From: Myxococcota bacterium
GTDB lineage: Bacteria > Myxococcota_A > Polyangia > HGW-17
DNA: 46,926 nt
Direction of reading: 5' to 3'
NCBI GenBank assembly: GCA_018821305.1
Contig: JAHJMN010000182.1
Span: forward strand, 1-46,926
Each line of letters begins with the position of its first letter. The first letter of the stretch is position 1. The notes beneath the pieces are model-generated. The model saw only the letters and a list, made by a program, of their open reading frames with translations. It did not search any database and was not told the DNA's origin. Below, one piece after another: positions 15,692 through 22,535 of the stretch. The position numbers and the translations under genes are program-made.

Positions 15692-16389
15692 ACAATGGTG
15701 TAATGGATAGTACATATGCAGAGGGAAGACTGAAAAGACCTGAACTTGTATATAGATATCAGGTCAGGGCTCTTGCCGCCCTTAACGCTGCCCCTGAAAT
15801 AAAAAATGGTGCACTTCTGGATCTTGGCTGCGCAGATGGATTGACTTTGAAAGAACTAATCCGCATTGGCCATCCTTCAAAAGCAGTAGGCATAGAAATG
15901 GCTCCGGACCTGGCAGAAATTGCCCGAAGTAATGGGTTGGATATTATTGAGGGTAATGTTGAAGAACTTCCTGTCGAACTGGAAAATGATTCATTTGATG
16001 TGGTAACAGCTCTTGCTCTCCTTGAACACCTTGACCATCCGGATAAATGCTTGAAAGAGGTGTCACGGGTATTAAAACCCGGGGGCATTTTTGTCGCATC
16101 CTCCCCAAACCCCTTCTGGGATGAAATGGCTGAGAAAATGGGCATTCATAAAGAAAAAGCCCACCATGTAGTCGATATGAAACCAGAAGTGTTCCATCAA
16201 CTTTGCCGGGAAAACGGTTTAAATTATATTCAAACAATTCCATTCATGCTTGTTTTTACTGCTTTTTTACCTTATTTGAAATTGAAACCGGATCCAAACA
16301 TTGCACTGTTTGTGGATGAACTGCTTGCAAATAAATACACGTCGCCATTTTATGTAAACCAACTTTTTACCGCCAGAAAAGGTGCCTGA
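15688..16389 (+). CDS. Class I SAM-dependent methyltransferase
   Basis: A 233-residue methyltransferase with a Rossmann fold. Motif I is LLDLGCADG, the acidic end of strand 2 is VGIEM, and LENDSFDVVTALALLEHLDH and VLKPGGIFVASSPNP are the later core motifs. It belongs to the broad UbiE/Methyltransf_11 type, in which substrates range from quinones to lipids and small molecules; the C-terminal part (about 165-233) gives no clear substrate clue. Its start overlaps the 89-residue protein by four bases. It converges with the GTPase gene 27 bases downstream. Confidence 0.87.
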   Translation: MNNGVMDSTYAEGRLKRPELVYRYQVRALAALNAAPEIKNGALLDLGCADGLTLKELIRIGHPSKAVGIEMAPDLAEIARSNGLDIIEGNVEELPVELENDSFDVVTALALLEHLDHPDKCLKEVSRVLKPGGIFVASSPNPFWDEMAEKMGIHKEKAHHVVDMKPEVFHQLCRENGLNYIQTIPFMLVFTAFLPYLKLKPDPNIALFVDELLANKYTSPFYVNQLFTARKGA

Positions 16390-16416
16390 TTTTTGTTGTA
16401 AAAGGAGTGCAGAGGG

Positions 16417-18195
16417 TTAATTTCCGATCAGGTGGTCGCCGAGCTCTATCATCAATCTTCCGACCTTCGCCATGGAATTACTTAGTTCATTTGTTTTATT
16501 GCGTATTTTAGTAATCTCATCGGATATTGTTTTTTCAGAATTTTCAATCAGAGATATAGTTTTTGATGCGGTTTCCTCGCGATACTGTCGATTAAGTTGC
16601 TCTATAGTTTCAAGTCGTGAACTGACCTCTGAAAGTATATCTTCACGTAATTGCAGATTTTCCTGCTCCAGAGCTTCAATTCTTTTTATAAGACTTCTAA
16701 CAAGCTCCCTGTCATCGTTTGAAACCGCAACCTTATCCTGAGATTTTTTCTCAAAAGAAGGTGATGCTCCCTGTGGAGGGGAAATTTCAGAAAGAGATTT
16801 ATCAACGGAAGGAACTTCAGATTTAAACTGATTAAATAACTGAACTGATGTCGTTTCTTTTGAATTTTCATCAGGTTGATTATTCAACTCATGTTTTGGA
16901 ATTGAATCATGGTGTCTAATGTTTTCATGTCTTTGAACTGACTCCACCGAAGATGACATTTCTTCTACTACAGATTCAGAATTTTCTTTGTTGTCCAGTT
17001 CTAACGGTGCAGCAATCGGTGCATCTTTTACATTCATCTCACCGGAAACAGTTACGTTTCCAGCTACATCCGAAGTTGCGGAAGCCGCTTTAATAATTGA
17101 TTCCGCAGCCATGAGTGAGGGTAGTTTAAAAACGGCCGTTGCCTCGGTGTCGGGAAGATTACTTCCCTCGGTGTCGGGATGATTACTTCCCTCGGTGTCG
17201 GGATGATTACTTCCCTCGGTGTCGGGATGATTACTTCCCTCGGTGTAGGGACGATTACTTCCCTCGGTGTCGGGACGATTACTTCCCTCGGTGTCGGGAT
17301 GATCCGTTCCCGAAGTTGGTGGTTCATCTTCATCGGATGGAATGGCTTCAATTTCAATTTCCTGAGAGGGCTCCGCAGTGGCAGATTCAATATCAGCAAC
17401 TGTTCCCACGGGGGTCAACTCATCAGAATTTTCATACTGAACGTCCATTTCTTCTTCGTCAACTTCCGGATTTTCCTTTTTTTCATCTTCCGCTGCCGCA
17501 TCGGCCATTTCTCTGGACACTTCAGAGTTTGACATTATTTTTTCCAGTAAACTATCTCCGTCAAGAGCATCCTGCTTCATTTCATCTACATTGATAAGAC
17601 GAGAAGGACTGAGGTACTTCTGAATATTCTTCATAGTCAGTCTAGTTATAAGTCGAAGGGTTTCCATTACACCCTTACCCTGACTGGCAACAGCTTCAAT
17701 AAAAGGAAGATGTTCAGCACGTAAAAGCATGGCCATTTCTCTGGTGGTCATGGTTTCGGGAAGATCTTTTTTATTACACTGGATGACCATGGGCAATTCT
17801 TCAATATCAACACCCAGTTCAGACATATTTTCTCGCAGGTTCGAAAAACTGTAGGTATTCTGTTCCGCCGCTGCTTTTTGACTGTCAGCTACAAAAACTA
17901 CCCCATCAGCACCACGAAGTACCTGCTGACGAGTTTTATTATATCTGACCTGACCGGGGACTGTGTATAACTGAATTCTTACATCGAATCCCCGGATTTT
18001 TCCAAGATCCAGAGGCATCCAATCGAAGAATAAAGTACGATCTCCTTTTGTATCAAGGCTCATAAGCTCCCCAGCCCTGTCCCTGGAGAGCATTACGCTC
18101 AATTTTTCCAGATTTGTAGTTTTACCGGAAAGTCCGGGCCCATAAAAAACTATTTTAATCTGAAGTGTTTTTGTCAGAGTGCTAACATGCGGCAT
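16417..18195 (-). CDS. MglA-like GTPase with long repeat and coiled-coil tail
   Basis: A 592-residue protein. Residues 1-205 form an MglA-type Ras-like GTPase: P-loop GPGLSGKTT (19-27), a switch region with RTLFFDWMP, LYTVPGQVRYN, GVVFVADSQ, and NKKD (141-144). MglA proteins act as polarity or motility switches in myxobacteria. Unlike MglA, about 390 residues follow: an acidic, Ser/Thr-rich disordered region with seven tandem octapeptides (PDTEGSNH-like, about 296-351) and a C-terminal coiled coil (about 495-592). I chose the ATG at 18195, with GGAG six bases upstream, because the longer open frame runs into an intergenic repeat. The tail may tether the switch to a partner or filament; that is inference. 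Confidence 0.88.
   Translation of the reverse strand: MPHVSTLTKTLQIKIVFYGPGLSGKTTNLEKLSVMLSRDRAGELMSLDTKGDRTLFFDWMPLDLGKIRGFDVRIQLYTVPGQVRYNKTRQQVLRGADGVVFVADSQKAAAEQNTYSFSNLRENMSELGVDIEELPMVIQCNKKDLPETMTTREMAMLLRAEHLPFIEAVASQGKGVMETLRLITRLTMKNIQKYLSPSRLINVDEMKQDALDGDSLLEKIMSNSEVSREMADAAAEDEKKENPEVDEEEMDVQYENSDELTPVGTVADIESATAEPSQEIEIEAIPSDEDEPPTSGTDHPDTEGSNRPDTEGSNRPYTEGSNHPDTEGSNHPDTEGSNHPDTEGSNLPDTEATAVFKLPSLMAAESIIKAASATSDVAGNVTVSGEMNVKDAPIAAPLELDNKENSESVVEEMSSSVESVQRHENIRHHDSIPKHELNNQPDENSKETTSVQLFNQFKSEVPSVDKSLSEISPPQGASPSFEKKSQDKVAVSNDDRELVRSLIKRIEALEQENLQLREDILSEVSSRLETIEQLNRQYREETASKTISLIENSEKTISDEITKIRNKTNELSNSMAKVGRLMIELGDHLIGN
17143..17310. repeat. Seven tandem 24-bp repeats inside the GTPase gene
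   Basis: Seven direct copies of a 24-base unit beginning CTCGGTGTCGGGATGATTAC, starting at 17143, 17167, 17191, 17215, 17239, 17263 and 17287. Copies 2-4 are identical, and the others differ at one to four bases. The unit is a multiple of three, so copy-number change keeps the frame. The near identity implies recent expansion and likely length variation between strains. Confidence 0.95.
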
Positions 18196-18210
18196 ATTTA
18201 CTCCATAATC

Positions 18211-18485
18211 AGTTCGTGTCCTGTAATTCGCCTCGCGAAGGATTTTATTAAAAATCCTGACTACAACGTATTTCCAAAGAAAATCGTCAAAGTTGGCAAC
18301 TGTTTTGGCAGAAAACAGTGAGAAACAGGCCACTACTAATAAATTCAACACCTTGCGGTTACTGTCTAAAACCTATTTCCGAAGGAAATAGTCAAAGACG
18401 ACAACTGTTCTCATTTAAAACAGTGAGAGTCCTGAGCAAAAAATCGGCTGAATTTTTGATTTCTTGTATTTCAGGACAATAACTA
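18211..18485. repeat. GTCCTG/CAGGAC element, longest composite copy
   Basis: It runs from AGTTCGTGTCCTGTAATTCG to TATTTCAGGACAATAACTA. Inside are the AGGATTTT-ATTA-AAAATCCT hairpin, a block shared with 35314-35457 (GGCCACTA, then TTCAACACCTTGCGGTTACT), two related TTTCC...AAAATAGTC/ACAGTGAG segments that look like an internal duplication (about 18264-18325 and 18372-18428), and the CTGAGCAAAAAATCGG segment of the 61-bp form. A further left-end fragment begins at 18489. The repeat fills the gap upstream of the GTPase start. Confidence 0.8.
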
Positions 18486-18556
18486 ATCAGTTCGTATCCT
18501 GCAATTCGCTACGCAATGAAATCATTATAAATCCAGCAGTATCCTTAAATGAGTAC

Positions 18557-18988
18557 TCAGACCCCGAAAAAATTAATGGGGCGATTAAACTCATCGGAAT
18601 ACTGGTTTTGATGTTCTCCATAGCTCTCAACAACCTGATGTGAGGCGACATCATAAATAAAACTGGAATGTTTGCCGTATACCCGGTTGAATGTAACAAC
18701 TCGGAATGACAAGTCCGGTAAAACCATTTTCACCGCTGCATGATCCGGAACATCAGAAGAACTCAGGTCATGATTACAATGAGGGCAACGAAAATCCACA
18801 AGGGCGCCCTCTTGAAGTTTTATATAGTCAGGAAAAATTCCACCATAAACGCCAAGTTCCGCCGGGACTGAAATGGGAAAAGTTACTGAGAAATTCTCCC
18901 CCTGAAGGATTCCACGGAAAAGAACCTGTGTTTTATTGTCGCTGTTTAAGAAAGTATTACAGTGAGGGCATACAAAATCCGGTTGCAT
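18557..18988 (-). CDS. Protein with two CPHC zinc-ribbon knuckles
   Basis: A 143-residue protein with two CPHC motifs: FVCPHCNTFL near residues 6-9 and FRCPHCNHDL near 67-70. Together they could bind one zinc ion in a split ribbon around a beta-rich central segment. No signal peptide is seen, so it is probably cytoplasmic. The ATG at 18988 has AAGGAG eight bases upstream, and it follows the beta-propeller gene by 17 bases, so the two probably form an operon. The function is unknown. Confidence 0.75.
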   Translation of the reverse strand: MQPDFVCPHCNTFLNSDNKTQVLFRGILQGENFSVTFPISVPAELGVYGGIFPDYIKLQEGALVDFRCPHCNHDLSSSDVPDHAAVKMVLPDLSFRVVTFNRVYGKHSSFIYDVASHQVVESYGEHQNQYSDEFNRPINFFGV

Positions 18989-19005
18989 CAGTTATTCTCC
19001 TTCCA

Positions 19006-20184
19006 TTACCCAAGACAATAAAACATTCCCGTCGATGTTCCAACATAAATGTCACCATTTATAATGCATGGACTGGAGAGTACGCGACCGTGAAGTTTTA
19101 TTTTCTGTTCTCGCTTTCCTGTTTTTGAATTCACCACGTAAAGATTTGCATCATATGACCCAAAAATCACTTTTTCATCCACGACAGCGGGGCTACTCCA
19201 GATTGATGCCTTTACTTTATGGGACCAGATTTCCTTTCCAGTTTTTGAATCAAGACACCACAGTACTCCACGATTATCGCCAGCATAAATTTTTCCATCG
19301 GACACCGCGGGAGTTGCCCAGAAACCGCCGGTTTTTTTTCCTCCGAATTGCCAGATTTTCTTCCCCGAAAGTGCATCAAAAGCGTGTACATAGGGGTTTT
19401 TATCTTCCGATGCAGTGTATACAATTCCATCACTGATTACACAAGATGCATCAGTGTCATCTCCGGTAATATTTTTCCATAGTATTGCGCCATCTGATTC
19501 TCTCAAACAAAAAATTTCGCCTGTGTAATTAGTTGCATAAATTCTTCCATTCCAGCAAGCTGGTGTACTTTCAACACCACAACTTCCCGGTTCACCTTCG
19601 AGTCCATCAAGAAATGTTTTCCAGACTATGTGCCCATCAACCGGATCAAAACAGAAAACATAACCACTTTCGCTTCCAATAAAGATCCGGTTGTTATAAA
19701 TAGCAGCAGACGAATCAAGGTCATTACCGGTGTTGTATTTCCAGAGGACCCGGCCAGTTTCGGCATTCAGGCAGTAAAGATGGTTGTCCACATTTCCTGC
19801 AAAAATCCTTCCGGCAAAAAGTGCTGGGCTGCTTTTAAACATAGCTCCTGCTTTGAATTTCCATTTTAATTTTCCACTATATCTATGAAAACAATAGAAA
19901 TATGAATCCTGAGATCCAACATAAACATAATTTTCATCAACTACAGGGGTTCCGGTCCAACCTGTTCCACTCCAGACTATATCCGATACCCTTGAGCGGT
20001 AAGATCTGGTCCTGAATTTCCATTTGATTTTCAAATTATCGGAAACGGGGCCTGTTCCATAAAACGTGTGTTGAGCGTTTCCCCTGAACATATTTTGCGC
20101 TTCTCCCGGAGAGGATCTGAACAAAAGACCCATTGCCGTGGCTGCCGAAGAGAATCGAAAAAAATCTCTGCGTGATAAGATCAT
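19006..20184 (-). CDS. Tat-exported PQQ-like beta-propeller protein
   Basis: A 392-residue protein with a twin-arginine signal (SRRDFFRFSSAATAMGLLF) and a cleavage region near AQN, so it is exported folded. The rest is a repeated propeller motif: G.xYVGSQDSYFYCF, GRIFAGNVDNHLYCL, NRIFIGSESGYVFCF, GKIYAGDNRGVLWCL, EKVIFGSYDANLYVV, GDIYVGTSTGMFYCL, each followed by D/N..TG...W. At least seven blades can be counted. These are the PQQ/BamB-type WxxxTG repeats. I see no convincing PQQ-dehydrogenase catalytic pattern, so a binding or scaffold role is more likely. Cysteines in several blades are unusual and might form disulphides. Confidence 0.87.
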   Translation of the reverse strand: MILSRRDFFRFSSAATAMGLLFRSSPGEAQNMFRGNAQHTFYGTGPVSDNLKIKWKFRTRSYRSRVSDIVWSGTGWTGTPVVDENYVYVGSQDSYFYCFHRYSGKLKWKFKAGAMFKSSPALFAGRIFAGNVDNHLYCLNAETGRVLWKYNTGNDLDSSAAIYNNRIFIGSESGYVFCFDPVDGHIVWKTFLDGLEGEPGSCGVESTPACWNGRIYATNYTGEIFCLRESDGAILWKNITGDDTDASCVISDGIVYTASEDKNPYVHAFDALSGKKIWQFGGKKTGGFWATPAVSDGKIYAGDNRGVLWCLDSKTGKEIWSHKVKASIWSSPAVVDEKVIFGSYDANLYVVNSKTGKREQKIKLHGRVLSSPCIINGDIYVGTSTGMFYCLG

Positions 20185-20499
20185 GATTTATTAGTCCCTT
20201 TTAGGCCGTTAATGTCCTCAGTAAAAAATCAAGGGTTCCACTTTGTTTGCTTGCCATGTCAGGGATGTTTAATATACAATGATTCCCTGAACAGTATTGC
20301 GAGTAGAATATAATTGATTATAATAATCAGCAATTTTTCGTCTTACTGTACAAGTTCTAAAATTCCGGTTTTCGGTTTTTAGTCAGTTATTGTCCTGAAA
20401 ATCATGATTTTTATTTTTTTTCGCAGTTTTTTAACTCAGGACATTAACGAAATAAGTTCATATTCAGTATAACTGATAATGAACGGTGAGGTTGGAAAC
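20185..20499. other. Non-coding gap between divergent genes
   Basis: It separates the propeller gene (minus) from the pseudokinase (plus) and should carry promoters in both directions. The only structure I can support is the 63-bp repeat at 20386-20448. A 13-base string, ATACAATGATTCC, at about 20275 recurs at about 11776 upstream of nrdD. Confidence 0.5.
20386..20448. repeat. GTCCTG/CAGGAC element, 63-bp form
   Basis: GTTATTGTCCTGA (20386-20398) and TCAGGACATTAAC (20436-20448) are inverted repeats matching at 12 of 13 bases, enclosing an A+T-rich centre. The length and ends match the forms at 35395-35455 and 46625-46685, but the interior has diverged. Confidence 0.75.
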
Positions 20500-22170
20500 A
20501 TGGCCAGATATGCAAAAGGTTTAATTTTAGATAAAAGGTATGAAATCATTGATTATACCGGAAGAGATCAATGGAGTGAAATATATCGGGCTCTTGAAAA
20601 GGACACCCAAATACTGGTGGAAATACATATACTTGAGAATCTTGCAGCCAGTTCAAAAAACGCTGCGGATGAACTTGTAACTCTTCACCAGGAACTTGCT
20701 GGGTTTGTTAACCGGAATATTGTTGAAACCCTTGGTAGCGGGTATGTTGACCCGGAAAAGAAAATTCCCTACTACGCATACAGGTACATTGAAGGTGAAA
20801 CCCTTAACGATGTGGTTTTGAAGAGTTATCCACTGGGTGCTCCCGTTGATATGGTTCGTAGAATTATAAGTCACCTTCTTAGAATGTTATCGGAGACTCA
20901 TGGTAGTTTTTACCACGGATACCTCAATCCTAAAAACATAATAATATCAAGCGTAGGCCGCGTGGTTGTCAAAGATTTTGGGATAATTCCGGCATTACGA
21001 CGACATATTGATATTCTGCCGCTAATAAATCTTCAGGATCGAGCATTTCTTGCGCCTGAATATTTTACATCTGGTGCAAAATATGACTTAAAAACTGATA
21101 TTTACTCCGTTGGAGCATTGGCAAATTTTCTTCTCAGCGGCAAACCGCCCCGTAATGATCACAAAGCAGATCTTAAGCCGGATACTCCTGAGGATGTTAT
21201 TGTTGTACTTAACAAAGCTCTCGAACCGATCTCCTCAAATCGTTTTGATTCGGTTTCAGATATGCGGGAAGAAGTTCTGAGTACTTTTGTTAGAAGGAAA
21301 AAAAGCAAAGCCAGTGTAATTATGGTTGATCTTCTAAATTCTTTTCACGAAGAAGATGAAGAAGAGAAAAAATACATGGTTCAGAAAGGCCGATTAGATT
21401 ACGGTCCGTATTCCGGAAGGGATATCAGAGAGAAGGCTATTGAAGAGCTTATTTTACCTTCACATATTGTGGTAAATATCGAAACAGGTTTTCGTAAGCC
21501 CCTTGAGAAACATCCGGATTTTGAAGAGTTTATGTTTGAACTTCAACGGAGGATGGAATTAAAAAGACGTGAACAAGCAGAAGCAATGACTGAAGTCGTT
21601 GAAAAAAGGCAATCACGAACACTAAAACTTGCGTTTATACTTGGTTTGTCATTGTTTGCGGCTGTAGCAGTTTCATTTCTTTTATATAAAACAGTCATTG
21701 AATCATCAGGGGGGCGTCGTGGTGGAACCATAAAAGACGACAGCGAAATTTCCATAGCTGACGGCTCTATGAAGGCTGGGAAAAAAGCCTCAATGAAAAA
21801 AAGATATTCCAGATCCAGAAGGCGCAAGTCTTCCAGCTCTTCAATGGGTTCATATGGTGGCGGAACTGATTCTGGCGATGAAATTAAAGTCTATGCTCTC
21901 GATTCTGTTCAACTCACTCAGACTCAGATTCTTACCATTGTAAATCAGGCGGTTCTAAATCAAATTGCTGCAGCATGTATTCCTTCTCAGGGGAGGATTT
22001 ATATAAGTTATCAGATATCAGGCAGAAATGGGAAAGTATCCTATACATCGGCAAAACTTGATGGCGTAAAAAACCGCAAAATTGCATCATGTGCTCATCG
22101 CATACTCCGAGGCCTCAATTTCCCAAAGATGAACACAGATATCAGCGGATTTGGGAGCATCTCTTTCTGA
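20500..22170 (+). CDS. Predicted membrane pseudokinase with AgmX-like C-terminal domain
   Basis: A 556-residue protein. Residues 11-265 have a Hanks kinase fold, but key residues are lost: the glycine loop reads YTGRDQWSE, the VAIK lysine is His43 (LVEIHIL), and the catalytic HRDLKPEN is HGYLNPKN (139-146), so the catalytic Asp is Tyr141. DFG (159-161) and APE (185-187) remain. Residues about 290-345 resemble a GYF_2-like domain (MVQKGRLDYGPYSG). A membrane helix spans about 377-396, followed by a Ser/Arg/Lys-rich linker and a C-terminal domain (about 475-556) like the AgmX/PglI C-terminal domain. It is probably a phosphotransfer-dead sensor or scaffold. I prefer the ATG at 20500 (GAGG upstream) over 20479. 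Confidence 0.83.
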   Translation: MARYAKGLILDKRYEIIDYTGRDQWSEIYRALEKDTQILVEIHILENLAASSKNAADELVTLHQELAGFVNRNIVETLGSGYVDPEKKIPYYAYRYIEGETLNDVVLKSYPLGAPVDMVRRIISHLLRMLSETHGSFYHGYLNPKNIIISSVGRVVVKDFGIIPALRRHIDILPLINLQDRAFLAPEYFTSGAKYDLKTDIYSVGALANFLLSGKPPRNDHKADLKPDTPEDVIVVLNKALEPISSNRFDSVSDMREEVLSTFVRRKKSKASVIMVDLLNSFHEEDEEEKKYMVQKGRLDYGPYSGRDIREKAIEELILPSHIVVNIETGFRKPLEKHPDFEEFMFELQRRMELKRREQAEAMTEVVEKRQSRTLKLAFILGLSLFAAVAVSFLLYKTVIESSGGRRGGTIKDDSEISIADGSMKAGKKASMKKRYSRSRRRKSSSSSMGSYGGGTDSGDEIKVYALDSVQLTQTQILTIVNQAVLNQIAAACIPSQGRIYISYQISGRNGKVSYTSAKLDGVKNRKIASCAHRILRGLNFPKMNTDISGFGSISF

Positions 22171-22241
22171 TTATTAGACCGCTTCCAGAGTATTATGATA
22201 GTGACTTAATTTATAGAAACATTTCAGGAAAAGTCCCTCTA

Positions 22242-22306
22242 TAGTTCGTGTCCTGTTAGGATTTTTAATAAAATCCTTCGCGAAGCGAATTACAGGACTT
22301 TAACTA
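22242..22306. repeat. GTCCTG/CAGGAC element, 65-bp hairpin form
   Basis: TAGTTCGTGTCCTGT and ACAGGACTTTAACTA bound an internal perfect hairpin, AGGATTTT-TAAT-AAAATCCT, and the TTCGCGAAGCGAATT segment. This is the simplest form carrying the hairpin. Confidence 0.75.
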
Positions 22307-22368
22307 TATAATTGTAATCGAAATTGAAATCAATTATAGTAAGTACGTGATTTTTACGATTTAGTTAA

Positions 22369-22511
22369 TGTCCTGTAATACGATTTTTTCAAGTTTACAC
22401 CAAATTTTTAACCGATTTTGATTCAGGACAGTGGCCGCAAGGTTTTGATTTCACTGACAGTGGTCTGTTGGAGATTTTAATAAATTTCTTCGCGAAGCGA
22501 ATTACAGGACA
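22369..22511 (-). repeat. GTCCTG/CAGGAC element, 143-bp form
   Basis: It is bounded by the perfect 11-base inverted repeats TGTCCTGTAAT (22369-22379) and ATTACAGGACA (22501-22511). The interior matches, block by block, the reverse complement of 35314-35457 (ACCGATTTT, CAGGACAGTGGCCGCAAGGT, TTTTAATAAATTTCTTCGCG, AAGCGAATT). It lies 24 bases before the histidine kinase start, so the repeat may overlap its promoter. Together with 22242-22306 it fills most of the 365-base gap. Confidence 0.8.
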
Positions 22512-22535
22512 TGATCAATTCAGTCCGCAGGAGTC

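Noticed and set aside
17139-17594. Plus-strand frames built of CRDDYFPR-like repeats
   Set aside because: They are the antisense reading of the 24-bp repeats in the GTPase gene. Seven in-frame 24-bp units also explain why this is not a CRISPR array: there are no spacers.
18196-18351. N-terminal extension of the GTPase to 18351
   Set aside because: The extra frame lies inside an intergenic repeat, and the ATG at 18195 has a clear GGAG and matches the normal start of MglA-type GTPases.
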